Origin: JAENVU01 sp963801105
Lineage (GTDB): Bacteria; Actinomycetota; Acidimicrobiia; IMCC26256; JAENVU01
DNA length: 64,000 nucleotides
NCBI GenBank assembly: GCA_963801105.1
Contig: CAWDDH010000003.1
Span: forward strand, 2,046,001-2,110,000
Direction: 5' to 3'
Positions within the stretch are counted from its first letter, which is position 1, and the number at the start of each line of letters is the position of its first letter. The position numbers were made by a program, and so were the translations under genes. Shown here piece by piece: positions 7,827 to 15,772 of this stretch. The notes below the pieces were generated by a model. The model did no database searches. It was not told where the DNA came from and saw nothing but the letters and a program-made list of their open reading frames with translations.

Positions 7827-9050
7827 TCAGATCGGGAGTGAACCGGTGGCCGACGCCGTCGTGCCGGTGTCCTTGTAGGCGGCGATGGCACGTTCTGCGG
7901 TGCGCATGAGGTGGATCTCGTCGGCACCGTCGGCGAAGCGGGCCCAACGCGCGTGCTGGAACATGTTCGCGAGCGGGGTGTCGGTGGAGTAGCCGAGTGC
8001 GCCGTGGACCTGGATGGCACGGTCGATGATCCGGTTGAGCGCGTTGGCGACGAAGTGCTTGGTCATCGAGACCTCGGACTTGAAGTCCTCCTTGCGGTCG
8101 ATCTTGTACGCCGCGTGCAGGACCATCAGCTTCGCCTGGTACAGCTCGATCGTGGACTCCGCGATCATCCACTGGATGCCCTGCTTCTCGGCGAGGATCG
8201 ACCCGTGCGAGAACCGGTTCAACGACCGGTCCACCATCATGTCGAGCGCCATCTCGGCCTGCGCGATCCAACGCATGCAGTGCGCGAGCCGTGCCGGGCC
8301 GAGGCGGTACTGCCCGAGCAGGTGACCCTGGCCGCGGCCGCCGAGCATCTGGTCGTTGTGGACGCGCAGGTCCTCGATGACGATCTCGGAATGGCCGGTC
8401 GAGCCGTGCATGGTCTCGACCTCGCGCACGTCGTTCCATCCCTCGTGGGGGAGGTCGACGATGAACGCCGAGTTCGCGGCCTGCTTGATCTCGGGCTGGT
8501 CCTCGGTGCGGCACACGAGGATCGCGAAGGTCGCGCCGCGCGCACCGCTGATGAACCACTTGTGGCCGTTGATCACCCACTCGTCGCCGTCCTGGTACCC
8601 GTGGGTCCGGATCAGCGTCGGGTCCGACCCGGCGACCTCGGGTTCGGTCATCGCGAAGCACGAGCGGGCGCGTCCTTCGCAGAGCGGACGGAGGTACTTC
8701 TCCTTCTGCTCGTCGGTGCCCCAGTGCAGGAGGGTGTGCATGTTGCCCTCGTCGGGTGCCTGGGCGTTGATGGCATAGGGGCCGAATCCCGACTTCGCCG
8801 CCTCGGCCTGCACCATCGCGAGCTCGACGTGGCCGAGGCCCATCCCGCCCCACTCCGGAGGCATGTGCGGCAACCAGAGGCCGCGCTTCTGAGCCTCGGT
8901 CCGCATCTCGACGATGCCCTCGATCAGCGATTTCCGGTCGCCCGCTTCGCGGATGCGGACCTCGGCGGGCTTCACGACGTCGTCGATGAACTCGCGGGTG
9001 CGCTCGCGGATCGCTTCGAGCTCGGGGGAGAGGGAGAAATCGATGCTCAT
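7827..9050 (-). CDS. Acyl-CoA dehydrogenase family protein
   Basis: A 407-residue FAD flavoprotein of the acyl-CoA dehydrogenase superfamily, full length. Seen in order: N-terminal helical domain, the flavin-facing CFAMTEPEVAGSDPTLIRT (EPxxGSD), the beta domain WVINGHKWFISGA, and the C-terminal helical domain with a QVHGALGYSTDTPLA flavin-contact segment. It resembles the longer ACAD10/11-type branch rather than the short-chain enzymes. Electrons would pass to EtfAB, encoded at 13.4-15.2 kb. The start ATG 9050 lies 22 bases from a TetR-like operator shared with the divergent dehydrogenase gene. The preferred acyl-CoA is unknown. Confidence 0.88.
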   Translation of the reverse strand: MSIDFSLSPELEAIRERTREFIDDVVKPAEVRIREAGDRKSLIEGIVEMRTEAQKRGLWLPHMPPEWGGMGLGHVELAMVQAEAAKSGFGPYAINAQAPDEGNMHTLLHWGTDEQKEKYLRPLCEGRARSCFAMTEPEVAGSDPTLIRTHGYQDGDEWVINGHKWFISGARGATFAILVCRTEDQPEIKQAANSAFIVDLPHEGWNDVREVETMHGSTGHSEIVIEDLRVHNDQMLGGRGQGHLLGQYRLGPARLAHCMRWIAQAEMALDMMVDRSLNRFSHGSILAEKQGIQWMIAESTIELYQAKLMVLHAAYKIDRKEDFKSEVSMTKHFVANALNRIIDRAIQVHGALGYSTDTPLANMFQHARWARFADGADEIHLMRTAERAIAAYKDTGTTASATGSLPI

Positions 9051-9071
9051 GCCGGGCAGCGTGCCCGCGGC

Positions 9072-9087
9072 TTGACCGAACGGTCAA
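9072..9087. promoter_or_regulatory. TetR-type operator in a divergent promoter region
   Basis: TTGACCGAACGGTCAA: arms TTGACCG and CGGTCAA are perfect inverted copies around AA. It is centred in the 49-base gap between the divergent acyl-CoA dehydrogenase (ATG 9050) and zinc dehydrogenase (ATG 9100). Arms of this sort are typical of TetR/AcrR-family operators. No regulator gene of that family is in the window. It probably controls both genes together. Confidence 0.6.
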
Positions 9088-9099
9088 ACGCCCCCCAGG

Positions 9100-10161
9100 A
9101 TGCGCGACATGCGTGCAGCCGTGGCCCGTCGGGGCGAGATGGTCGTGGACGAGGTCGCCGATCCGACGCCTGGTGAGGGCGAGGCGCTCATCGCGGTGAC
9201 CGCCTGCGGGATCTGCGGATCGGATCTCCACACGCTGCGTCACGCGCACTCGATGCTGGCGCTCGCGTCGATGACGGGTGCCGAGGACGCGTTCGATCCG
9301 GACGCGGACTTCGTCATGGGTCACGAGTTCTGCGGCGAGGTCCTCGAGCTCGGACCCGGGACGGACGGGCTGCCCGCCGGCGTCGGCGATCTCGTGGTCA
9401 GCATGCCGATGGCGTTCACCGCGACGGGCGTCGAGCTGCTCGGCTTCTCCAACCACTACCCCGGCGCGTTCGCGGAGCGCATGCTGCTCACCGCGGGCAT
9501 GTGCCTCCCCGTGCCGAACGGTCTGGACCCGCGTGTCGCCTCGCTCACCGAGCCCGTCGCCGTCGCGGTGCACGCGGTCAACAAGTCGGAGCTGACGCCC
9601 GGTGACGGCGCCCTCGTCCTCGGCGCGGGACCGATCGGACTCGCGCTGATCGCGGTCCTCGAGGGTCGGGGCGTCGCACCGATCGTCGCCGCCGACTTCT
9701 CACCCCGGCGACGCGAGCTCGCGATCGCGATGGGCGCGGACGTCGTGGTGAACCCGGGCGTCGAGACCGCGATGGACGGCTGGACGCGCGCGGCCGGCGG
9801 TGCGACGCCCGTCGTCTTCGAGGCCATCGGCGTGCCCGGCATCCTCGACGACATCTGCCGCTCGGTCCCACCCCAGACGCGCATCACCGTCGTCGGCGTG
9901 TGCATGGAGACCGACTCCTTCCTGCCGCTCGTCGCGGTGGCGAAGGAGCTGCGCTTCCAGTTCGTCATCTACTACGACCCCACCGAGTTCGCCGACACCC
10001 TGCGCCAGCTCGCGGAGGGCGAGATCGACCCGTCGCCGCTCGTGACCGGGACCGTCGGGATCGACGGCGTGCCCGACGCCTTCGCCGTCCTCGGCCATCC
10101 CGAGGGCCACGCCAAGGTGCTGGTCGAGCCCGGCGCCGGCGCTGTGATCACCCCGCTCTGA
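9100..10161 (+). CDS. Zinc-binding medium-chain dehydrogenase
   Basis: A 353-residue medium-chain dehydrogenase/reductase. CGICGSDLH provides the catalytic zinc Cys, GHEFCGEV the His-Glu, and LGAGPIGLALIAV the Rossmann GxGxxG turn for NAD(P). The four-cysteine structural-zinc lobe usually found around residue 100 is absent; a short GMCLPVPNG stretch follows directly instead. It probably oxidises an alcohol or aldehyde. ATG 9100 is used; a second in-frame ATG at 9109 is possible. It is divergent from the acyl-CoA dehydrogenase and shares its operator, so it likely serves the same catabolic route. Confidence 0.85.
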   Translation: MRDMRAAVARRGEMVVDEVADPTPGEGEALIAVTACGICGSDLHTLRHAHSMLALASMTGAEDAFDPDADFVMGHEFCGEVLELGPGTDGLPAGVGDLVVSMPMAFTATGVELLGFSNHYPGAFAERMLLTAGMCLPVPNGLDPRVASLTEPVAVAVHAVNKSELTPGDGALVLGAGPIGLALIAVLEGRGVAPIVAADFSPRRRELAIAMGADVVVNPGVETAMDGWTRAAGGATPVVFEAIGVPGILDDICRSVPPQTRITVVGVCMETDSFLPLVAVAKELRFQFVIYYDPTEFADTLRQLAEGEIDPSPLVTGTVGIDGVPDAFAVLGHPEGHAKVLVEPGAGAVITPL

Positions 10162-10190
10162 CCCGGTCGCGCCCGTCGCGCCCGTTCTGA

Positions 10191-10210
10191 CGCGCGAAAC
10201 GCGCGGTTTC
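10191..10210. terminator. Possible bidirectional hairpin between convergent genes
   Basis: CGCGCGAAACGCGCG (10191-10205) is an inverted repeat, and GAAAC/GTTTC (10196-10200 and 10206-10210) gives a second, overlapping one. They sit in the 118-base gap between the convergent zinc dehydrogenase and flavoprotein genes. There is no T-tract, so termination is only a guess. Confidence 0.3.
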
Positions 10211-10279
10211 CGGCGCGTATCGGGAGCGCACAGGCGGGCGGTCCTCAGGCGTCGGGGCCGAGCCAGGGCAGGCGTGGGG

Positions 10280-11482
10280 TCAGGGGGCGTAGGCGCCGGG
10301 CGAGGTGAGCATTCGGCGGTGCCAACGGTCGGGGGTCGAGAGGATCGCGCGGGGGTAGTCCTCGAACATCCACCGGCCGAAGTTGCGACGGGTCCAGGCC
10401 GAGAGGCCGACGGTCCGCAGCGCCACCTCGGCGCCCGCGGGGTGGGCCAGGATGCGCTGGAGTCGCGCGGCGAGGCGCAGGTCGCGCCCGAGGGCCTGCT
10501 CCACCGAGTCGCGGTAGCGCGCCTCGACCGTCTGCGTGTCGCCGCCGGCGAGAACCGCCTCGGCCGCGAGCGCGCCGGTCTCGAGCGCCTGGGCGATGCC
10601 CTCGCCCGTCATCGGGTCCACGACGCCGGCCGCGTCGCCGCTGAAGAGCACGGGTCCGATGGAGAGGCGCTCGGGGTCGAGGTGGCTCGGGATCGGCCAC
10701 GCGCGGTGCGGCGCTTCGGGCTCGGCGCGCGGGCCGAGCACGTCGCGCAGCTCGTGGTTGGACAGCACGCTCCGCCACGTCTTCGCGAGCAGCTTGCCGG
10801 TGAGCCCCGGCCGGCGGAGCATGCCGAATCCGACGTTCGCCCGGTTCTCCGGCAGTGGGAACACCCACGCGTACCCGGGGAGCAGCTCCTTCAGGAACAG
10901 CACCCAGATCTTCAGGTCGTCGACGCGCCGGAAGTACTGACGGAACGCCATCCACTCGCCGCGGATGGGGGGCTCGTCGCCGACGAGGAGGTGGCGAGTC
11001 GCCGAGTACTGGCCGTCGGCCGCGATCGCGACCTCGCCGCGCAGGGTCCGGCCGTCCTCCAACGTGATCTCCACGCCGTCGTCGTCGGGCTTGATGCCGG
11101 TCAGCGGCTGGCCCTCGAGGACCTCCACCCCCTCGGCCCGTCCGCGGTGCACGAGCGCGGCGTCGAGATCGCGCCGGCGCATGACGCGCGCGTGCTCGCC
11201 TTCCTGGGGAAGCGGGATCCCGATGCGACGGCCGAGCGGCGTCACGAGCGCGGCGTCCGAAACGCGCACAGAGTCCTCGAGCTCGGTCAGCGGCACCCCG
11301 AGGTGTTCGAGCCAGCGCAGCGCGCCGGTCGTGAGGCCGTCGCCGCAGGTCTTGTCGCGTGGGAACGTGGCCCGGTCGACCACGACGACGTGGCGTCCGG
11401 CGCGCGCGGAGGTGATTCCGGCCGCGCTCCCGGCGGGCCCGGCGCCGATGATCAGGAGGTCGGCGTCGTTCCGTGCACCCAT
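10280..11482 (-). CDS. Geranylgeranyl-reductase-family FAD protein (possible menaquinone reductase)
   Basis: A 400-residue flavoprotein. The N-terminus has the FAD Rossmann motif LLIIGAGPAGSAAGI, then PRDKTCGDGLTTGAL (the PxxKxCGDG signature of geranylgeranyl reductases), and later FSGDAAGVVDPMTGEGIAQA, the second FAD-binding stretch. Members reduce isoprenoid double bonds in chlorophyll side chains, archaeal lipids or, in mycobacteria (MenJ), menaquinone. Without photosynthesis genes the menaquinone role is likeliest. ATG 11482 has TACCGT seven bases upstream, so the transcript is probably leaderless. Divergent from the ABC exporter. Confidence 0.82.
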   Translation of the reverse strand: MGARNDADLLIIGAGPAGSAAGITSARAGRHVVVVDRATFPRDKTCGDGLTTGALRWLEHLGVPLTELEDSVRVSDAALVTPLGRRIGIPLPQEGEHARVMRRRDLDAALVHRGRAEGVEVLEGQPLTGIKPDDDGVEITLEDGRTLRGEVAIAADGQYSATRHLLVGDEPPIRGEWMAFRQYFRRVDDLKIWVLFLKELLPGYAWVFPLPENRANVGFGMLRRPGLTGKLLAKTWRSVLSNHELRDVLGPRAEPEAPHRAWPIPSHLDPERLSIGPVLFSGDAAGVVDPMTGEGIAQALETGALAAEAVLAGGDTQTVEARYRDSVEQALGRDLRLAARLQRILAHPAGAEVALRTVGLSAWTRRNFGRWMFEDYPRAILSTPDRWHRRMLTSPGAYAP

Positions 11483-11489
11483 CCGTCGG

Positions 11490-11495
11490 ACGGTA
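11490..11495 (-). promoter_or_regulatory. -10 box, leaderless start of the flavoprotein gene
   Basis: TACCGT on the minus strand, seven bases before ATG 11482. It lies nine bases from the divergent -10 box at 11505. Confidence 0.4.
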
Positions 11496-11504
11496 CCCGG
11501 CCGG

Positions 11505-11510
11505 TAGGGT
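11505..11510 (+). promoter_or_regulatory. -10 box of the ABC exporter operon
   Basis: TAGGGT, ten bases before ATG 11521; no Shine-Dalgarno is visible, so the leader is at most a few bases. Confidence 0.4.
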
Positions 11511-11520
11511 GCCGATCCTC

Positions 11521-12435
11521 ATGGCGGTGATAATTGCGGCAGGGCTTCGCAAGACCTTCGGATCGCGCATTGGCGTCGCGGGGCTCGACCTCGAGGTCCC
11601 CGAGGGTGGGGTGTTCGGCTTCCTCGGACCCAACGGCTCGGGCAAGACGACGACCATCCGGATGCTGCTCGGTCTCATGCGCCCGAGTGGTGGCACCGCG
11701 TCGGTGCTGGGCGTCGCGCCGGGTCCGGCGCTACATGCCGTGATGCCGCGGATCGGCTCCATCGTCGAGAGTCCCGCGCTGTTCCCGCATTTCACCGGGC
11801 GTCGCAACCTCGAGCTGGTCGGACGCATCCAGGGGATCGGACCGAAGGCGGTCGAACGGGTGCTCGCGCGCGTGGGGCTCGCGGCGCGCGCCGACGACCT
11901 CGTGGCCAAGTACTCGCTCGGCATGAAGCAGCGCCTCGCCCTCGCCGCGGCGCTCCTGAAGGACCCGGCACTGCTGATCCTGGACGAGCCCGCCAACGGC
12001 CTCGACCCGCAGGGGATGAAGGAGTTGCGCGACCTCGTGAAGTCGCTCGGCGCCGAGGGTCGGACGGTCTTCGTGTCGAGCCACCTGCTTTCCGAGATCC
12101 AGCTCATGTGCGACCGCGTGGCGATCGTCCAGGGCGGGGTGCGCATCACCCAGGGCACCGTCGAGGAGGTGCTCGCGCTCGGACGCCCGACGGGGCTGAT
12201 GCTCCGGGTCGCCGATCCCGCGACGGCCGCGATCGTGCTGCGCCGGGCCGGCATCGGCGCGACCGCGGTCGAGGGCTCCGACCGGCTGCGGGTCGAGCTC
12301 CCGCATGATGCCGGAGCTCGCGTCACGGAGGTCCTGGCACGCGCCGGCCTCTATCTCTCCGAGTTGGTGCCCGACGAGGTGGACCTCGAGACCGTGTTCC
12401 TCGAGCTCACGCGCCGCGACGCGCAGATCCCGTGA
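11521..12435 (+). CDS. ABC transporter ATP-binding protein
   Basis: A 304-residue ATPase of the ABC-2/DrrA-CcmA type. Walker A is GPNGSGKTT near residue 40, the ABC signature appears as YSLGMKQRLALAAAL, and Walker B with the D-loop is LLILDEPANGLDPQG; SSHLLSEI supplies the switch His. A C-terminal extension of about 80 residues follows, as in drug and lipid exporters. The stop overlaps the GTG of the permease gene by four bases. The cargo is unknown. ATG 11521 is favoured by the -10 box at 11505 over a longer in-frame start. Confidence 0.9.
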   Translation: MAVIIAAGLRKTFGSRIGVAGLDLEVPEGGVFGFLGPNGSGKTTTIRMLLGLMRPSGGTASVLGVAPGPALHAVMPRIGSIVESPALFPHFTGRRNLELVGRIQGIGPKAVERVLARVGLAARADDLVAKYSLGMKQRLALAAALLKDPALLILDEPANGLDPQGMKELRDLVKSLGAEGRTVFVSSHLLSEIQLMCDRVAIVQGGVRITQGTVEEVLALGRPTGLMLRVADPATAAIVLRRAGIGATAVEGSDRLRVELPHDAGARVTEVLARAGLYLSELVPDEVDLETVFLELTRRDAQIP

Positions 12436-13253
12436 CGTTCCACGCGCTGTTCGGTTCCGAGCTGCGGCGCTTCCTCGCGCGCCGGGCGCTGCGCTGGACC
12501 TTGGCCGGCGCGCTGGCCGTCGTGACCCTCACGCTCGTGATCAACGCGGTGCGCAGTACCGGCACGGGCTTCAGCGATCACACGATGTACCTCCGCAAGC
12601 TCTGGTTCGAGGCACCCGATGGCGTGCAGGAGACCGCGACCCTCTCGGTTGCGATCTACCTGATGATCCTCGGCGTGGTGCTCGCCGCCACCGGCGTCGG
12701 TGGCGACTACCGCGCCGGAACCCTCGGGACCCTGCTCACCTGGGAGCCCCGACGGCTCCGATTGGCGGTGGCGCGCCTCGTCGCGATCGCGACGGGTGCC
12801 GTCGGGCTCTATGCCGTCGTCATGGCCGTGTTCGTGGGCGGTTGGTGGATCGGGGCGTCGGTCCGGGGTTCGACCAGCGGCCTGGGGCCGGACTTCTGGA
12901 CGAACCTCGCCGCGGTGATCGGCCGTGGGGCCGTCGGGGTGCTCCTCCTGGCGATGATCACCGCCGGTCTGGCACTGGTCACGCGTGGCACCGTGGGTGC
13001 GCTCGGGGTCTGGTTCGCCTACCTCGTGGGGATCGAGGGGATCCTCGCGGGTCGGCTGACCGGGCTGCGGCCCCATCTCCTGCTCGAGAACCTGGCCCCG
13101 TTTCTCCAGGGTGCGTCGCTCCGAGTCCGCGGCGGAGGGTTCGGCGACCACCTCGAGGTCGCGCCGGGCTCGGGACTCGTGACCTGCCTGATCCTCGCGG
13201 CGATCGTGACGGCGCTCGGGGTGCTGGCGTTCCGCGCCCGGGACGTCACCTGA
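12432..13253 (+). CDS. ABC-2 type permease
   Basis: A 273-residue integral membrane protein with about six hydrophobic helices (for example near residues 22-40, 75-95, 120-140, 155-185 and 240-265). A soluble loop follows the first helix. It starts with GTG inside the ATPase stop (GTGA) and forms the membrane half of the exporter. It has no recognisable substrate motif. The C-terminus ends RARDVT, just before a small hairpin. Confidence 0.8.
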   Translation: MTFHALFGSELRRFLARRALRWTLAGALAVVTLTLVINAVRSTGTGFSDHTMYLRKLWFEAPDGVQETATLSVAIYLMILGVVLAATGVGGDYRAGTLGTLLTWEPRRLRLAVARLVAIATGAVGLYAVVMAVFVGGWWIGASVRGSTSGLGPDFWTNLAAVIGRGAVGVLLLAMITAGLALVTRGTVGALGVWFAYLVGIEGILAGRLTGLRPHLLLENLAPFLQGASLRVRGGGFGDHLEVAPGSGLVTCLILAAIVTALGVLAFRARDVT

Positions 13254-13262
13254 GCGGAGGCT

Positions 13263-13280
13263 CCCGCCACCGTCGGCGGG
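13263..13280 (+). terminator. Hairpin after the ABC exporter genes
   Basis: CCCGCC and GGCGGG form a 6-bp stem with a 6-base loop ten bases after the permease stop. There is no T-tract. It may end the exporter transcript before etfB. Confidence 0.3.
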
Positions 13281-13382
13281 CCCCGCTTCGACATCTGCCG
13301 GGGGGAGCGGTCAGAATCTCGCCCGCATTCCGAGGAGCGTCCGATCTCGTGGCGCGTTCCGAGACGTCTGGGAGCGACCTGT

Positions 13383-14153
13383 ATGAACGTCGTCGTCTGC
13401 GTGAAGCAGATCCCCGACCCGGCGGTGCCGGGTGAGCTGGACAGTGACCACACGCTGAAGCGTGAGGGCAAGCTGATCCTCGACGAGTCCGACAGCTACG
13501 GCGTCGAGATGGCGCTCCAACTCGTCGACAAGGCCGGCGGCGGCGAGGTCACGCTGATCTCCATGGCCCCGAACAGCGAGGTCTCCGGGCTGCGTACGGC
13601 GCTCGCGATGGGCGCCGCCAAGGCGATCCTCGTCTCCGACGGCGCGCTCGCCGGTGCCGATGCCCTCACGACGGCCAAGGTGCTCGCCCGGTGTGTCGAG
13701 CGGGCCGGCGAGGTGGACCTGGTGCTCACCGCGACCGAGTCGACCGACGGCTACACCGGGACGATCCCGGCGCAGGTGGCCGAGCTCCTCGGCTGGCCGT
13801 CGCTGACCTTCGCCAAGGAGGTCCACATCGAGGGCACTTCCGCCAGGATCCAGCGCCAGACCGAGGCCGGGTACGACGTCGTCGAGGCCTCGCTCCCCGC
13901 CGTCGTGAGCGTGACCGCCGGTGTGGTCGAGCCGCGGTACCCGAGCTTCAAGGGGATCATGGCCGCCAAGTCCAAGCCGGTCGACGAGGTGACCGCCCAC
14001 GATCTCGATCTGAGCGACGAGGCGATCGCGCCGCACCAGACCATCACGAACGTCGCCGCCGCGCCGGCCCGTGAAGCCGGCGAGAAGATCGAGGACGACG
14101 GCGAGACCTTCCAGCGGATCGTCGAGTTCCTCGACGGGCTCAAGGTCATCTGA
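13383..14153 (+). CDS. etfB: Electron transfer flavoprotein beta subunit
   Basis: A 256-residue EtfB/FixA. The N-terminus NVVVCVKQIPDP and the segment ALAMGAAKAILVSD are typical, as is the LTATESTDGYTGTIPAQVAELLGWP signature seen in pieces (ESTDGYTG, LLGWP). EtfB binds AMP and, with EtfA, carries electrons from acyl-CoA dehydrogenases to ETF:quinone oxidoreductase in the cytoplasm. A GGGAG Shine-Dalgarno lies 12-13 bases before ATG 13383. It is followed 101 bases later by etfA, an unusually long, hairpin-filled gap for this pair. Confidence 0.95.
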   Translation: MNVVVCVKQIPDPAVPGELDSDHTLKREGKLILDESDSYGVEMALQLVDKAGGGEVTLISMAPNSEVSGLRTALAMGAAKAILVSDGALAGADALTTAKVLARCVERAGEVDLVLTATESTDGYTGTIPAQVAELLGWPSLTFAKEVHIEGTSARIQRQTEAGYDVVEASLPAVVSVTAGVVEPRYPSFKGIMAAKSKPVDEVTAHDLDLSDEAIAPHQTITNVAAAPAREAGEKIEDDGETFQRIVEFLDGLKVI

Positions 14154-14172
14154 CCGGAGGCGAGGATCAGCG

Positions 14173-14228
14173 GCGCAGGCATCCTGCGCTGCCCGAGCCG
14201 GGCCGCGCGGCCCGGCGCCGCAGGCGCC
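14173..14228 (+). repeat. Three consecutive inverted repeats between etfB and etfA
   Basis: Hairpin 1: GCGCAGG (14173-14179) and CCTGCGC (14183-14189). Hairpin 2: CCGGGCCGCGCGGCCCGG (14198-14215), a perfect 18-base palindrome. Hairpin 3: GGCGCC twice (14214-14219 and 14223-14228). All lie inside the etfBA transcript, upstream of the etfA Shine-Dalgarno TAGGAGA. They may stabilise, process or attenuate the mRNA and so set the EtfA to EtfB ratio. Confidence 0.6.
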
Positions 14229-14254
14229 ACGAGCGGAGAGATGTAGGAGACGAC

Positions 14255-15211
14255 ATGAAGATCTGGGTGTACGCAGAGTCCGAGGGCGAGAAGCCCACCA
14301 CCGCCACGCTCGAGCTGCTGACCAAGGCCCGCGAGCTCGGCGACGTCGAGTGTGTCTACGTCGGGCCCGAGGCGGCGACCGTCGCTCCGGCCCTCGGCGA
14401 GTACGGCGCCGCCAAGGTGTACGTGGTCGACGCCGGCGACAGCCTGGCCGGGGTCGTGGGTGCTGCCGCGGTGGCCCAGCTCGCCGCGTCGGAGTCGCCC
14501 GACCTCGTCCTCTTCGCGCAGAGCTACGACGGTCGTGACGCGATCGCGCGGCTCTCGGCGAAGCTGGACCGCACCGTGCTCACCAACGGCATGACGCTGT
14601 CGGTCGACGGGGACACGATCACGGTCGGCACCGCCATCTTCGGCGGCAACGTGCTCGTCGACACCACGTTCGACGGTCCCGGCCCGTGCCTGGCGGCGAT
14701 CCGGCCGAAGTCCTTCGTCGCCGAGCCCGGCGGTGCCGCGGCCGGCGAGATCGTCGAGGTCGGTGCGGTCGACGCGGGCCGCGCGGCCGAGGCGAAGGTG
14801 CTCGAGCGCCACGTCGAGGAGCGCGAAGGGCCGAAGCTCGAGGAGGCGACCGTCGTCGTCTCCGGCGGGCGGGGCATCGGTGCGGCGGAGAACTACGAGC
14901 CGCTCGTGGACGAGCTGGCCAAGATCCTCGGCGGAGCGTCGGGTGCGTCGCGTGCCATCGTCGACGCCGGCTGGGTGCCGTACTCGAAGCAAGTCGGCCA
15001 GACCGGCAAGACCGTGAAGCCGAAGGTCTACATCGCGCTCGGCATCAGCGGCGCAACCCAGCACATGGTCGGCATGAAGGGCTCGGACAACATCATCGCC
15101 GTGAACAAGGATGCCGAGGCGCCGATCTTCTCGGTCGCCGACCTCGGCATCGTGGGCGACGTCCACAAGGTCGTCCCGAAGCTCATCGAGGCGTTGAAGT
15201 CCCGCAAGTAG
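14255..15211 (+). CDS. etfA: Electron transfer flavoprotein alpha subunit
   Basis: A 318-residue EtfA/FixB. The N-terminal domain (KIWVYAESE) is followed by the C-terminal FAD domain: VSGGRGIGAAENYEPL, GASRAIVDAGWVPYSKQVGQTGK and YIALGISGATQHMVGMKGSD are the hallmark FAD-binding segments. It binds FAD and accepts electrons from acyl-CoA dehydrogenases, such as the one at 7.8-9.0 kb. The start is supported by the Shine-Dalgarno TAGGAGA four bases upstream. The gene ends shortly before a strong hairpin. Confidence 0.95.
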   Translation: MKIWVYAESEGEKPTTATLELLTKARELGDVECVYVGPEAATVAPALGEYGAAKVYVVDAGDSLAGVVGAAAVAQLAASESPDLVLFAQSYDGRDAIARLSAKLDRTVLTNGMTLSVDGDTITVGTAIFGGNVLVDTTFDGPGPCLAAIRPKSFVAEPGGAAAGEIVEVGAVDAGRAAEAKVLERHVEEREGPKLEEATVVVSGGRGIGAAENYEPLVDELAKILGGASGASRAIVDAGWVPYSKQVGQTGKTVKPKVYIALGISGATQHMVGMKGSDNIIAVNKDAEAPIFSVADLGIVGDVHKVVPKLIEALKSRK

Positions 15212-15240
15212 TCACCGAGGGCGACCGGCAGGATCGAAGT

Positions 15241-15262
15241 GGGCGGCGCCGAGGCGCCGCCC
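15241..15262. terminator. Strong hairpin between convergent etfA and a membrane-protein gene
   Basis: GGGCGGCGCC and GGCGCCGCCC pair perfectly around GA (stem up to 10 bp), 29 bases after the etfA stop and 15 bases after the stop of the opposing gene. It is followed by CTT on the plus strand and ACTT on the minus strand. Position and strength fit a bidirectional terminator. Confidence 0.55.
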
Positions 15263-15277
15263 CTTCCGCGTCCGGGG

Positions 15278-15743
15278 TCAGGGCGTGCCGGTGGTGGCGG
15301 ACCCCGCGCTCGTCGGCGGGAGGCCGGCCGGGCCGAGGGTGGCCGCCTTCACCTTCCAGTCCTTGCCGGACCGGACCAGCACGATCGTCAGCTGACCGCC
15401 CGGTCGGTCGAAGACGCAGCCCTTCGACGGGGTGGTTCCGCCGATCGACGAGCATCCGCCGAAGGCCAGCCCGTTCACGTCGTCGCTGGTCAGCTTCAGC
15501 AGCGCGGCCTTGCCCGCCGGGGTCGAGAGCGTCGTGAGCTGGGCGGTGTCGTGGGCGTCCAGCGCCGTCTGGACGCTCTTGGCGACCTTGTACGCCGGCT
15601 CACCGGCGTCGTTCGTCCTGGTCAGCTTGTAGGCGACGAAGGCGCCGCCGGCCAGGACGAGCACGACCGCGACGACGATCGCGCCGATCACGGCCGGGGA
15701 ACGACGGGAGGAGGTGGAGCGTGACGGTGGTCTCAGAGGTCAT
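15278..15743 (-). CDS. Small membrane-anchored protein of unknown function, probable frameshift near the start
   Basis: The readable frame gives a membrane helix (AIVVAVVLVLAGGAFVAYKL) and then an outside domain of about 110 residues with one Cys pair (FGGCSS...KGCVFD) ending in a Thr/Gly/Pro-rich tail. That frame has only a GTG at 15691 with no ribosome site, but ATG 15743, in the other frame, has TATCCT eight bases upstream. Removing one base near 15712-15720 joins MTSETTVT to a Ser/Arg-rich stretch and the helix, a normal cytoplasmic-side N-terminus. I therefore take 15743 as the true start with an apparent +1 error. The fold resembles small solute-binding-like or NTF2-like anchored domains, unproven. 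Confidence 0.55.
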
Positions 15744-15751
15744 GGCGGGGG

Positions 15752-15757
15752 AGGATA
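15752..15757 (-). promoter_or_regulatory. -10 box, start at 15743
   Basis: TATCCT on the minus strand, eight bases before ATG 15743. Confidence 0.4.
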
Positions 15758-15772
15758 GGGGTCGGCGCCGCG

